Below are positions 1 to 8,564 of a stretch of DNA of 64,000 bases, piece after piece. Made by a program: the position numbers and the translations under genes. The notes below the pieces were generated by a model, which did no database searches, was not told the origin of the DNA, and saw only the letters and a list, made by a program, of their open reading frames with translations. Origin of the DNA: a virus; IMG/VR virus record IMGVR_UViG_3300025327_000022, positions 1 through 64,000 of that record. One strand, written 5' to 3'. Each line of letters begins with the position of its first letter. The stretch's first letter is position 1.

Positions 1-982
1 GGTCAGAGGGGTCAGCGAAACGGCCGTCAACGTGGAAGTGTGGTGGATTCTCACGACCTGCTAGAGCTAAGCCGTGTTCCTGATTAGTCTTGCGCCTAAT
101 TTGATACTCTCGCCAGACGTAAACATTATCGGAGGGATCGACCATAACGTCCAAGCATACAAAGGGATCAGCGAAACCAAAGTCAAACCACTGATAGCTC
201 CTCCAGAACGGGTTGTATACAAGATCCTTGACGTGGATCTCTCTATCAAACTCGTCATAGATACGGCCTTCGAGTGCGGTGAATTCTGCGCAATATTCCT
301 GTAGCCAGTGGTATTTGCTGACTCGCGCTTTGATCGCTACCAATTCAGGCTGCTTGTCACCAAGTGGAAATTTAGCAGTATTCGCCCATGTTGGAAAACG
401 CCAAGACTCGAATTCATCGAACGCTGGATCTTGCCCCAACAACCACATATCCTCATACCAATTGTGGCCTCTTGGGGTCGAAATCATATCAGCGGAGCCG
501 CGTTTATCGAGTAACGCTGGCTCAATAAACATTTCCCATGTATCACGTTTATGAATGGCAGCCTCAGCTATAATACAATGATCGAGACCTTCGCCAATAA
601 GCGAATCCTGCTTGTCAGCGGATTTTACTTCTAGTATGGTGTTCCAGGGCATTTGAATACGCATGTTGCCCTGGTCAATGTTGTACGATTTTCTAATTCC
701 TTTATAGCTACCCATTCCGAGCTTTCTAAAAATATCCTCAAAAACAACCCTAAACTCCTTCTCGCCAGATGAATAGGTTTCACCAACAATCCAGTACATC
801 GAATCAGGAACAAACATGCGCGCAGTCATGTGATGCCCAACCATGAAACTTTTTCCGAAACGTCTACCGCAGCAGGCGATCTTATACTTTGCCTTGGAAT
901 CGTGATAAAGCTGTTGGGCAGGGTGTGGCTTGTAGCCCAGTTCTTTGAAGAGAGTTTCTTTTGAAATATTAAGTTCAGTCAT
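1..982 (-). CDS. terL: terminase large subunit, cut by the left window edge
   Basis: The ATPase-nuclease motor that pumps phage DNA into procapsids. Only the first 327 codons are present; the reading frame is open at base 1. Seen: P-loop GRRFGKS at residues 39-45, a Walker B-like strand DHCIIAEAA in which the usual Asp is Ala but the catalytic Glu is kept, a coupling motif STPRGHNWY, and the beginning of the RNase H-fold nuclease (DFGFADPFVCLDV). The ATG at 982 overlaps the stop of the small upstream membrane gene by 4 bases (ATGA), suggesting coupled translation. Family assignment is firm; the rest of the nuclease domain lies outside the window. Confidence 0.95.
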   Translation of the reverse strand, partial: MTELNISKETLFKELGYKPHPAQQLYHDSKAKYKIACCGRRFGKSFMVGHHMTARMFVPDSMYWIVGETYSSGEKEFRVVFEDIFRKLGMGSYKGIRKSYNIDQGNMRIQMPWNTILEVKSADKQDSLIGEGLDHCIIAEAAIHKRDTWEMFIEPALLDKRGSADMISTPRGHNWYEDMWLLGQDPAFDEFESWRFPTWANTAKFPLGDKQPELVAIKARVSKYHWLQEYCAEFTALEGRIYDEFDREIHVKDLVYNPFWRSYQWFDFGFADPFVCLDVMVDPSDNVYVWREYQIRRKTNQEHGLALAGRENPPHFHVDGRFADPSD

Positions 983-1113
983 ATAAGGCGAATGAATTGC
1001 ATAATGACGATGACGGAAAGGAGAGCTAGAAGCCACCTTAAGGTTGTGTCTATTGTTACCAATCTATCTCGTATGCGTTCGAGCACAAATAGGATTCTAG
1101 GATCTTCAGTCAT
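979..1113 (-). CDS. 44-residue predicted membrane protein before terL
   Basis: A short gene with a charged N-terminal half (MTEDPRILFVLERIRDRL) followed by one strongly hydrophobic helix (LLALLSVIVIMQFIRLI). It would be a single-pass membrane peptide with its N-terminus in the cytoplasm. Its TGA overlaps the terL ATG in an ATGA, the arrangement used by the neighbouring genes. The ribosome binding site is weak. No family recognised; a holin or lysis-accessory role is only a guess. Confidence 0.55.
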   Translation of the reverse strand: MTEDPRILFVLERIRDRLVTIDTTLRWLLALLSVIVIMQFIRLI

Positions 1114-1189
1114 CGATCTATGGAAGTTTCTGCGAAGTCCCGCAATTGGTGGTCGAGGACACCCTCCGCACTCACCACGCGGGACGGAA

Positions 1190-1408
1190 CTATGCAGCTT
1201 CTCTTTCGAACGTTACGGTATAGGCTTCGCCTTCCGCGAACTGTTCTGCTGCTAGTTCATTCTTGATCGTCAGCCGAATCATCCCGGCCGGAGTCGCTTC
1301 TGCCCATTCAGCATTACGACCCTGCGCGTAGTCTGGTACAAGTTCGACTTCATGCGCCCAACCCATATCGGATTTCCGCGAGACCTTGAACTTCGCAGTA
1401 ACAACCAT
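1190..1408 (-). CDS. hypothetical protein, 72 aa
   Basis: Small acidic-basic mixed protein (starts MVVTAKFKVSRKSDMGW, later GMIRLTIKNELAAEQF, EAYTVTFE), with alternating beta-strand-like segments. The ATG sits 5 bases after an excellent AAGGGGGTGAG ribosome binding site, which fixes the start. It lies in the leftward structural operon, 30 bases below the zinc-binding gene. Function not recognised. Confidence 0.8.
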   Translation of the reverse strand: MVVTAKFKVSRKSDMGWAHEVELVPDYAQGRNAEWAEATPAGMIRLTIKNELAAEQFAEGEAYTVTFEREAA

Positions 1409-1422
1409 TTCTCACCCCCTTT

Positions 1423-1659
1423 CTATTCATGCCTTAGAGTTTTTAGGAGAACGCCTTTATAATCGTGAGTTTCATGGTAATTTCCTGGGCAACCATCTAC
1501 CGCATGATCTACAGATACCCGGCCATTCCATTGATCCTCATCAAGATAAGCCCACTCTCCACAGCGGGGGCACTCGAATTGCCAGGTATCAACGAACGGT
1601 GTAAAAGGGTCATTGGACACCCTACGGAAATGTCCGAGCGGCGTCCAGATACTAGTCAT
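1423..1659 (-). CDS. small zinc-ribbon-like protein, 78 aa
   Basis: Contains CPRCG followed 20-odd residues later by GCPGNYH, a pattern that could hold one zinc ion. A longer reading frame exists upstream, but the ATG at 1659 is preferred because the region above it is occupied by the preceding gene in another frame; the two overlap by 8 bases (ATGACTAG). Function unknown; its place suggests a structural or packaging accessory. Confidence 0.7.
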   Translation of the reverse strand: MTSIWTPLGHFRRVSNDPFTPFVDTWQFECPRCGEWAYLDEDQWNGRVSVDHAVDGCPGNYHETHDYKGVLLKTLRHE

Positions 1660-1972
1660 CAACTCTAAAGGTAAATGGCCCAAGCCTGGGAACTTCAGGG
1701 AGACTAGTAAACTTGAGGAAACAGTTGTATTCTCCTTCTGGAATAAGATCAATAGGTGGAGCCCCACCATCCGTAAGATTGGTATCAATGAGCGGTAGCG
1801 CAATCATCCCATCATTGAGCGTAGATTGATTTGCGTATACAAGCGTCTCAGCCTCATCAGCTTTGTAGAGATCGTGTGTGAGCCCAAGCCCGTCAAGGGT
1901 CTGCACGTTTTCAAGCGCGTCCAATATCTTGATTGGTAGAAACTCTTTCGTGCCCTTCGTTAGCGTAACCAT
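1652..1972 (-). CDS. structural-module protein, 106 aa, paralogue of 7240-7560
   Basis: Begins MVTLTKGTKEFLPIKILDA and ends PRLGPFTFRVDD. The protein at 7240-7560 begins MAIRLTEGTKEYVPVTVFD, ends SPRLGPVVIQVKDE, and is also 106 residues long, so the two are paralogues. That match is why the ATG at 1972 is chosen over an upstream TTG. The beta-rich composition suits a tail or appendage protein. The copies bracket the repeat proteins, suggesting a duplicated block. No named family recognised. Confidence 0.75.
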   Translation of the reverse strand: MVTLTKGTKEFLPIKILDALENVQTLDGLGLTHDLYKADEAETLVYANQSTLNDGMIALPLIDTNLTDGGAPPIDLIPEGEYNCFLKFTSLPEVPRLGPFTFRVDD

Positions 1973-3762
1973 CTGCGATACATAGCCCCCTTCCAATGCC
2001 TATCAAATAGCATTGCCGAAAAGACCCCAAGAATAAAGAAAGTGCCCGGCGTGAGCTTTAGATACACGAGTTGGGCATCTTCACCCCCTGCAATTGCTCC
2101 TGGGGTGAATATGAGCACTACTGTTGCCACATCGACGTACTCTGCGACATCAACGGATGTAGGAGTAAAGACTAAAGGCACCACAAATGCATCGGAAAGT
2201 TCCGCTATGTCAGCCGATAGCGCTTCCAAATCAAGATAGGCAGTGCTCGCATCTGCAAATTCAGCGATGTCAACTGAAGTGATCTGTAGAAGCAAATCTA
2301 TGGTCGCCTGGTCCTCATTGGTGCCACCCATAAATTCTGTCCCTGAAGCTTCTAAATCGAGGTACATCTCCTGTGCCTCGATATAGTCGGCAATGTCGGC
2401 ACCGCTTGGTAGAAGGCCAAGTGGCACCGTTTCTGAGTCAACCAAATCAGCTAGGTCAACCGAGCTAGGGGTGAGGATGAGGTAAGTAAGCGCCTCATCC
2501 ACGAACTCTGTTACTTCTACAGATGCCGGTTGCAGATTCAATGGAACGGTCTCAGCATCGTATTGCTGTCTTTCCTCAAATGTTGAGATTGCTTCTAGAT
2601 CCAGGTAGACAGTGTCAGCGTCATACTGCTGACGTTCCTCATCTGTGGTAATTGGTTGCAAGTCTAGATAGATTTCGCTGGCATCAACGTATTCAGCAAG
2701 CTCTACCCCAGACGCTTCGAGATCGAGATATATCGTCGCGGCATCAGTAGTAATCCCGGTCTCGGCAGGTGGAATTTGCAACCAAACATCGGCAACTTCA
2801 AAGACAGTAGAATCTCCCTCAGAAGCCCAACCACGGATGCGCAACTCTAGGTTCGAGTAGTCCGTGATGATAGCCGCGTCTCCATCAGCGATAGCAAGTT
2901 GATAGCTGGCTAGGGAGGTTGAGAGATTGGAAGTCTCAAGCTCGGGGCCAATAGGGTTCGCGCCTTCATAAAGCCTCGCGCGAATTGTCCCGGTATGCGC
3001 GCCATTTGTCTTACGAGCGCGAATCCAAATCTTGTGGTCGATTTGAACTTCGGGAAAATCACCGCTTGCAAGGCTCAATCTTGCGTAATCAGTACGCTTT
3101 GGAAAGACATCGACACCTGATGGAGTGAGGAGCAGATAAACAGTATCAGCGTCGGTATATTCTGCTAGTTCGGCAGAAGACGCTAACAGCCCGATGTATA
3201 CTGTATCAGCATCAAAGGTAGTATGCTCCTCAGTGCCGGATGGAGTAAATAGAACCGGAACTGTCGCTGAATCAGTGTATTCGGTGCCGGATAGATCAGG
3301 TATTTCTAGTTCAGCCCAAGAAACTGCACCGCCGCGTCGTGCGGCGGGCGAACCGCCCGAAGCTGAGGTCAAGAACTCAAGCCGCAGGTCAGTATAGTTA
3401 GTAATTGCATCGGCCTCACCACTTGTTAGGGTGTAGGCATATTGCGTCCACGTTCCGGTCGCTGTCTGCGCCACGTCGGTCGCGATCTGCGTCGTGCCCT
3501 GCATTAATCTCGCAGTGACAGTGACGGCGTTTCCGCCTCCATCGACTACACCCGCATTGGTCTTCGCGATCCGGTAGCGGAAGGTATGTCCCGAGGAACT
3601 GACTGGATCGGTGACATTGGAGAGACTAACTTCTAGTTCATCAGCTTGATTGTTATCTCCCCACCAAAAATCAGAATCAGAGGGCGTCGTCTCGTCGATG
3701 TCTGCGAAGCCGCCATTCCCGGTGTTGGTGATATCACCATCTGGGCGCGCTAACTGTGCCAT
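1960..3762 (-). CDS. repeat-rich tail/appendage protein, 600 aa
   Basis: Starts with a beta-sandwich-type domain (residues 1-150: LARPDGDIT, then FRYRIAKTN and WTQYAYTL), has a second similar domain near residues 220-325 (KIWIRARKTNGAH, LELRIRGWA), and otherwise consists of units of about 20-24 residues of the form DADTVYLDLxxSGVDIAEYV. Such repeated strands suggest an elongated fibre or tail-surface protein. The start abuts the stop of the gene above (TAA-ATG). The C-terminus ends in a different, basic stretch (MLFDRHWKGAMYRRWLR). Known: LRPD-type domains and these repeats occur in predicted phage tail proteins. Exact role is inferred. Confidence 0.85.
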   Translation of the reverse strand: MAQLARPDGDITNTGNGGFADIDETTPSDSDFWWGDNNQADELEVSLSNVTDPVSSSGHTFRYRIAKTNAGVVDGGGNAVTVTARLMQGTTQIATDVAQTATGTWTQYAYTLTSGEADAITNYTDLRLEFLTSASGGSPAARRGGAVSWAELEIPDLSGTEYTDSATVPVLFTPSGTEEHTTFDADTVYIGLLASSAELAEYTDADTVYLLLTPSGVDVFPKRTDYARLSLASGDFPEVQIDHKIWIRARKTNGAHTGTIRARLYEGANPIGPELETSNLSTSLASYQLAIADGDAAIITDYSNLELRIRGWASEGDSTVFEVADVWLQIPPAETGITTDAATIYLDLEASGVELAEYVDASEIYLDLQPITTDEERQQYDADTVYLDLEAISTFEERQQYDAETVPLNLQPASVEVTEFVDEALTYLILTPSSVDLADLVDSETVPLGLLPSGADIADYIEAQEMYLDLEASGTEFMGGTNEDQATIDLLLQITSVDIAEFADASTAYLDLEALSADIAELSDAFVVPLVFTPTSVDVAEYVDVATVVLIFTPGAIAGGEDAQLVYLKLTPGTFFILGVFSAMLFDRHWKGAMYRRWLR

Positions 3763-4715
3763 TTAAACAGCCGTCGCAGTTATGATCGTCCCATCGGACT
3801 CATCATTCACCTTCGAAAATAGAGGGGCAGTAGTCCAGGAATCAGCATCGATATCTGCGTCAGGTCGAAGAAATTGGACAACCCCAGGTTCTTCAGTTCC
3901 AGATGGTTGCAAGTCGAGATAAACTGTTGCAGCATCGGAGGCTTCAAGAATATCCGCTGACACTATTTGGAGACTGAGCAATATCTCTTGCGCATCAACA
4001 TATTCTGCTAATTCAGTCCCGCTTGCTTGAAGATCGGTAAGAACTTCAGCAGCATCAAAGGTAGTATATTCCTCAGTGCTACTGAATTGCAGATCAAGGT
4101 AAACTTCTTGCGTATCTATGAAATCAGCGATGTCCGTAGAAGTTGGAGAAAAGCCGAGCAAAACTTCAGCAGCGTCGTATTGCTGTCGCTCCTCAACAGA
4201 TTGTGCTTCGAGGTCAAGATAGGTTACGTCCGAATCTATGAACTCTGCGATATCAGTCGTGGAAGTCGTCAGATCAAGATAGATGGTGTCTGCGTCCTCA
4301 GTTGCACCCTGGGCATATTCATCCGTACCCGACGGCTGTAAATCAAAGTAGGTTTCTTGCGCTTCAGTAGCCTCTAATATGTCTGCGCTCGCAGGACTAA
4401 AAAGAAGCCCCACCGTTTGAGAATCCACAAACTCAGCAATGTCAACGCTAGAGGGAGCGAGACTAAGAGGTACGGTTTCCGAATCGACATATTCTGCAAT
4501 GTCTACTCCTGACGCCTGAAGGTCAAGATATACCTCCGCTGAATCATATTGCTGGCGTTCCTCATCTGTAGTGATGGCTTGCAAGTCAAGGTAGACTTCA
4601 GCGCTTTCAATAGCTTCGATAAGTTCAACACCGGATGCTTGAAGATCAAGATATATGGTCGCAGCATCGGTATATTCTGCGCCCGCCGCAGACTGAATCT
4701 GTGCCCCGCCGGGCA
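2060..4715 (-). repeat. protein-level tandem repeats (about 20-24 codons each)
   Basis: Two genes share dozens of degenerate units coding (D/E)AxTVYLDLxxSGxDIAEY(V/I). The same unit also appears at the end of the LamG protein near 7690-7860 (AEIYLDLQPSGVELAEYIDA). DNA identity between units is moderate, so this is an old expansion, not a recent slippage tract. Confidence 0.8.
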
Positions 4716-4740
4716 GAAGTGGGCCATAGAGCGGGTGCAT
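3763..4740 (-). CDS. repeat-rich tail/appendage protein, 325 aa
   Basis: Almost entirely made of the same 20-24-residue units as its downstream neighbour (for example EVYLDLQASGVDIAEYVDS). It ends with LRPDADIDADSWTTAPLFS and a few more residues, which look like the beginning of the LRPD beta-sandwich domain found complete at the start of the next protein; here it is cut short by a stop. The ATG overlaps the preceding stop by one base (TAATG). Probably acts together with the 600-residue protein; a split or duplicated ancestral gene is likely. Confidence 0.85.
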   Translation of the reverse strand: MHPLYGPLLPGGAQIQSAAGAEYTDAATIYLDLQASGVELIEAIESAEVYLDLQAITTDEERQQYDSAEVYLDLQASGVDIAEYVDSETVPLSLAPSSVDIAEFVDSQTVGLLFSPASADILEATEAQETYFDLQPSGTDEYAQGATEDADTIYLDLTTSTTDIAEFIDSDVTYLDLEAQSVEERQQYDAAEVLLGFSPTSTDIADFIDTQEVYLDLQFSSTEEYTTFDAAEVLTDLQASGTELAEYVDAQEILLSLQIVSADILEASDAATVYLDLQPSGTEEPGVVQFLRPDADIDADSWTTAPLFSKVNDESDGTIITATAV

Positions 4741-5087
4741 TAAGCTACCTTACGAATTGACCAATCGACCGTAATCGTGCCGCCCGTAAGGGCAGCCAGA
4801 GTTACGTCCCAACCGTGCAAAAGAATCATCGTTGGCGACACCCATACCGGGGTTGCCTGCGCACCCACGAGAATGAACTCCTCGATAATGCGCTGTGTCG
4901 AGGCCGAACCCACCTTCTCGTAAAAGCGGATCTGAAGTTGGTCACCTGCGACCATATCCGACACATCGAGAAAGACTTGATAGATGCCATCATCGGTTTG
5001 CACGTCCGGCCCGGCGGTGTCCGTCGTAAGCGACCACTCGGTCGTCGAGACTGCTTCTGAGCCCGCGAATGCCTCACTGATCGCCAC
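4740..5087 (-). CDS. tail-associated protein, 115 aa
   Basis: GTG start 6 bases after GAGGAGAAG. Begins MAISEAFAGSEAVSTTEWSL and ends TVDWSIRKVA, with a central VWVSPTMILLHGWDVTL. Small beta-rich proteins of this look recur next to repeat proteins in tail-fibre regions of uncultured phages, as I recall; no function is known to me. It sits between two other structural-type genes with almost no spacing. Confidence 0.8.
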   Translation of the reverse strand: MAISEAFAGSEAVSTTEWSLTTDTAGPDVQTDDGIYQVFLDVSDMVAGDQLQIRFYEKVGSASTQRIIEEFILVGAQATPVWVSPTMILLHGWDVTLAALTGGTITVDWSIRKVA

Positions 5088-5279
5088 TTATACTTCTCCT
5101 CGGATTCGTGTAAATTCGGTCTGAAGCTCCGTTATCAAGGCCAGTAGCTTGCTCCGCAAGTTCGCCCGCGTGGTAAAGGGGACGACAAACTCCGCTATAT
5201 CCACACCGTTGCTATCCCTGATGTGAATATGAGTGACCCGCTTGGTATCCGAGACTGTGTATATCGCCGTGATAGCCAT
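5088..5279 (-). CDS. hypothetical structural-module protein, 63 aa
   Basis: Compact protein (IYTVSDTKRVTHIHIRDSNG, then a helical C-terminal half LRSKLLALITELQTEF). It follows the stop of the gene above by one base and is followed directly by the next gene, so it is one link of the operon. No family recognised. Confidence 0.7.
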   Translation of the reverse strand: MAITAIYTVSDTKRVTHIHIRDSNGVDIAEFVVPFTTRANLRSKLLALITELQTEFTRIRGEV

Positions 5280-5280
5280 A

Positions 5281-6120
5281 TCAATAGAGACAGTAGACGC
5301 CTACATCGTACGCTTCGGCTGCTGAGGGCTGCTCGGCTCGAACTTGCATCTGCGTTCCAGAGGGCAATTCACGCATTACGGGACAAGCAGGTATCGGGCC
5401 GTTTACCCACTCACTTGTCGAAGGCCCCCAATACCATTCACCAAGCTTTATCGAAGAGTAGCCAACCTCCCATTGCACCGGATTTGCTGACATTGTGGTA
5501 TCGCCCATCGTTCCTTGGGGAACGACGATGACGCCTTTGTAATTACGAGAAAGCGTCGAGCCGATATTCGCCCAGGTTGACTCTACACCCACACCAGGCG
5601 TATGAGATGTGCCGATGGAATTGGCGGTGTCGATCCCGTAATCATCCATCCCGGCGCAGATGGGGAATCCTAGATTGCCCATTCCCTCCACGAGAACGAT
5701 TTGAACGCTAAGCGTATCGGAAGCGATAAGAGCCTGAAGCCGAGCCGAAACGCGAAGACCCTTTGGAATAAAGATAGGTAGAAAAAAGCGCCTTCCTAAG
5801 CCCATGTTTGCAGCACCGTTGTTGGTCGCGCTCCACCCGCTGACGAGGTTAGAGACGATCACCTGCTCGGAGCCACCACCTATCGGCCCAATGCCGATAT
5901 CGAGAAGTTGATCCGTGCGCGTAGCGGTCGCAGAGGAGTTGCTGAGCCAGAGCCAGAAGCCGAAGGCATCGAAGTCCGTTGAGAGTCCAAGTGATGTCCA
6001 TGAGCCTTTTGTATGGATCGTCCCCGACGCAGTAACGGTCGTGCCCGGATTATTCACAGGTACGTCCGCGTCGTTCGATTCCCATATTGCGTTGGCCGGA
6101 ACAGGAAGTGCAAGTGACAT
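5281..6120 (-). CDS. putative tail/appendage protein, 279 aa
   Basis: Start chosen at the ATG at 6120 because GAGGTAAT lies 4 bases before it; ten more codons are open upstream but overlap the preceding gene. The protein is rich in small and aromatic residues (FWLWLSNSSATATRTDQLLDIGI, YSSIKLGEWYWGPS), as expected for a beta-structured virion surface protein. No transmembrane or signal segment. Function inferred only from composition and position. Confidence 0.8.
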   Translation of the reverse strand: MSLALPVPANAIWESNDADVPVNNPGTTVTASGTIHTKGSWTSLGLSTDFDAFGFWLWLSNSSATATRTDQLLDIGIGPIGGGSEQVIVSNLVSGWSATNNGAANMGLGRRFFLPIFIPKGLRVSARLQALIASDTLSVQIVLVEGMGNLGFPICAGMDDYGIDTANSIGTSHTPGVGVESTWANIGSTLSRNYKGVIVVPQGTMGDTTMSANPVQWEVGYSSIKLGEWYWGPSTSEWVNGPIPACPVMRELPSGTQMQVRAEQPSAAEAYDVGVYCLY

Positions 6121-6125
6121 GCTTA

Positions 6126-7220
6126 TTACCTCGGCGCTACGTCGCGCCATGTTTTAGTTGCTGGATTCCAACGCTGACAAGTCACATTGGTAAATGTAAA
6201 CAGACTTGTTCTTAGGCAAGGATCGGAGGCGAAGTAAGGAGTGCATTTAGGATCGCTTCCGTCATTACGTCCTGTGCGAAACTTCGCATCAACTACGACG
6301 TTACCCGGCTGAGTCTGTCCACCACCGAAGAATCCATGATTGCAAGAGACGTATTCCCCACCATATACGTCCACGTCATAATCGTTCGACCAGAAGATTA
6401 CTCCACCTGCACCGATGCACGTCGAGGTTCCAGCGTTCCAGTTTCCCGACGTACCATTCACGATGTCGAGTCTCGCAGGCCGCCAGTTAGGATGAAACTG
6501 CCATCCATCCTGATGAGCACCAGAACTTCCAAGCGGGCCACAATCGAAGTTACCAGTGATTTGAATGTCAACGGGGCCAGCGGTACGGAACTTGCCTGCC
6601 CCACCAGCGGCTCCAACAGTTGCACCATTCGCGTTCGAAGCCACAATTACGTCAATGGTATCGCTATTACCGTCGCCCCGGCAACCGTTGATAAAGTCTA
6701 GATGCCCTTGATCGCCAAAGTCAGGATTACCAGTGAAGTTCCAGACGAGCTTAAGTGGCAATGGCCCATAGTTCGCCAATGGCTGTGAACAACGGAACTG
6801 CTGATTCGTGAAGTTGAGTTGTGTTCCGAAGGCACAGTCCGTTCCTGCAAGCGCCCACTGGCTACGATTGGAAACGAGGCAGTTGCCCAACGGAGGAGGA
6901 GGCGGCGGCGCATTGAATTCGTCATCGTCAGCCGCATCGACACAACCAGGATCGGCTAGATCGATCAACAGATCACCATCATTGTCCTTCAGATCCGAAC
7001 ATTGCGTTAATGGTGGTGGTGGTGGTAAAGGATCGGTTTCATCATTATCTAGTGCATCCACACAGCCTGGGTCAGCTAGATCGACTAGCAAATCGAAATC
7101 GTTGTCTAGCAGATCCGAACATTGCGGGAAAGAGCCAAAGCCTCCACCTGCAAAGGCCGCTCCACTCAGTCCGACAGCTAGACCGATCGTTGCGATTATA
7201 GTAGCGATGATGTACTTCAT
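6126..7220 (-). CDS. secreted protein with two calcium-binding-type repeats, 364 aa
   Basis: A clear signal peptide (MKYIIATIIATIGLAVGLSG, cleavage near AFA) is followed by two copies of CSDLxDND.DLLxDLADPGCxD, each followed by a proline run (PPPPP). These acidic repeats resemble thrombospondin type 3-like calcium-binding repeats of bacterial secreted proteins. The rest (about residues 115-364) is Gly/Asn rich with NVTC, GAHQDGWQF and CIGAGGVIFWSNDYDV, suggesting a beta-helix. RBS AAGGAG 7 bases before the ATG. A signal peptide inside a virion gene block is odd; it may be exported during infection or acquired from a host surface protein. Confidence 0.85.
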   Translation of the reverse strand: MKYIIATIIATIGLAVGLSGAAFAGGGFGSFPQCSDLLDNDFDLLVDLADPGCVDALDNDETDPLPPPPPLTQCSDLKDNDGDLLIDLADPGCVDAADDDEFNAPPPPPPLGNCLVSNRSQWALAGTDCAFGTQLNFTNQQFRCSQPLANYGPLPLKLVWNFTGNPDFGDQGHLDFINGCRGDGNSDTIDVIVASNANGATVGAAGGAGKFRTAGPVDIQITGNFDCGPLGSSGAHQDGWQFHPNWRPARLDIVNGTSGNWNAGTSTCIGAGGVIFWSNDYDVDVYGGEYVSCNHGFFGGGQTQPGNVVVDAKFRTGRNDGSDPKCTPYFASDPCLRTSLFTFTNVTCQRWNPATKTWRDVAPR

Positions 7221-7239
7221 CTGACGACTCCTTTACAGA

Positions 7240-7560
7240 TTACGGTTCATCCTTTACCTGAATAACAACCGGCCCGAGTCTAGGTGATTCGCCTCCAACC
7301 GTAAACTCCACGAATAGGCGAAGTCTAATCGGTGCCGTCAAATAACCATCCGGGCCACCAGACGAGATATCGATGAGGCAATTGACTATCATCAAAGAGG
7401 CGGTCGCGGCCTGATCTTGGTAGAGATATGTATCATCATCATACTGGACATCAAACTTGATGCTAGTAGCTTGTGCGTCAAGATTAGTGATTTGTCCTGA
7501 TCTATCGAAGACTGTAACGGGTACGTATTCCTTCGTACCTTCAGTCAGCCTTATTGCCAT
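7240..7560 (-). CDS. structural-module protein, 106 aa, paralogue of 1652-1972
   Basis: Begins MAIRLTEGTKEYVPVTVFD and ends PRLGPVVIQVKDEP, matching the downstream paralogue at both ends and in length. Its ATG overlaps the stop of the LamG gene by one base (TAATG), so the two are probably translated together. Beta-rich; function unknown, likely a tail or appendage component. Confidence 0.8.
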   Translation of the reverse strand: MAIRLTEGTKEYVPVTVFDRSGQITNLDAQATSIKFDVQYDDDTYLYQDQAATASLMIVNCLIDISSGGPDGYLTAPIRLRLFVEFTVGGESPRLGPVVIQVKDEP

Positions 7561-8564
7561 TATAGCCGACCCCTAACTGACAATACGAACCTCGTTTGGG
7601 CTGTTCCTCTCCATTTGTTCCCTTCGATTTGGAACCATTTATTTTCACCCTCCGGCAGAGGGTCCCACCAGGGAATAAGCGGGGAGAAGATGTCGAAGCC
7701 AGATGGTTGCAAGTCGAGATAAACTGTTGCAGCATCAGTACGCTCTAGTCCTTCAATACCACTTGGCGTAAAAGCAAGAGGCACTGTAGCAGCATCTATA
7801 TATTCTGCTAGTTCTACCCCAGACGGCTGAAGATCAAGATATATCTCTGCCGCGTCGTTAAATCCCGGAAGCACAGGGCCATACCTACTAGGCGGCATCG
7901 GAAGGACGAACGGCATAACGGGCGCATGTCTATCACCGGCGTTGACCGTTCCGTTCATCGTAGCGGCATTTCCTTGACCGGAATAATCCCGTTCAGGTGA
8001 TCCAGTTCCCCATAGGGGCCAATATCCCTTTAGACTCTGCGGCCTAATAAGCAGGGGGCTTACGCCTTTTGCTAGGGCAGCAATCTCAGCAGGTGACAGA
8101 TCGATATTCCAGATACCGATTTCAGCTATCAAACCATCCCAAGGAGCTGCCGTTCCGATATACCTTCCGACTAACAACGGCGTGGTCGTATTTATCATTG
8201 TTCGAATATTTGTGGCTGAGGCATCTTGAACACCGTTGAGATAGATGTAACGGTTGGTAGCTGTCTGGTATCCGCAAATATGCTGCCAGACCCCAACACT
8301 TAACGTAGTGGCTCCAATTGTAAAGGCGGCAGACGAACCGTTCGCTGTAGCAAATGCAGGCTTACCAGCGCTCGTCATTTCGAGCGTATACTGTCTCGTA
8401 GGCTGCGCGGCCGTATCGTACTTCGTGACGATTGCCTTCTCAGCGTTGTTCACATCGGGCCTAACCCATGCGCTCACGGTGATTGGCAGACCCGTAATAT
8501 CGATGGCTGCCACGTCACCAATATCGAGATAATTCGCGCCGTCGTTGTCGAATTCTCTAGACAT
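7560..8564 (-). CDS. LamG/concanavalin-like protein with C-terminal repeats, 334 aa
   Basis: Residues 1-175 form a LamG-type jelly roll (SREFDNDGANYLDIG, VSAWVRPD, WQHICGYQTATNRYIYLNG, LIAEIGIWNIDLSPAEIAAL), a fold used by phages to bind glycans. It is followed by a linker and three of the DAATVYLDLQPSG units seen in the long repeat proteins. The shared units suggest that these proteins assemble into one appendage. The start overlaps the upstream gene by 8 bases. Carbohydrate binding is inferred from the fold. Confidence 0.9.
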   Translation of the reverse strand: MSREFDNDGANYLDIGDVAAIDITGLPITVSAWVRPDVNNAEKAIVTKYDTAAQPTRQYTLEMTSAGKPAFATANGSSAAFTIGATTLSVGVWQHICGYQTATNRYIYLNGVQDASATNIRTMINTTTPLLVGRYIGTAAPWDGLIAEIGIWNIDLSPAEIAALAKGVSPLLIRPQSLKGYWPLWGTGSPERDYSGQGNAATMNGTVNAGDRHAPVMPFVLPMPPSRYGPVLPGFNDAAEIYLDLQPSGVELAEYIDAATVPLAFTPSGIEGLERTDAATVYLDLQPSGFDIFSPLIPWWDPLPEGENKWFQIEGNKWRGTAQTRFVLSVRGRL

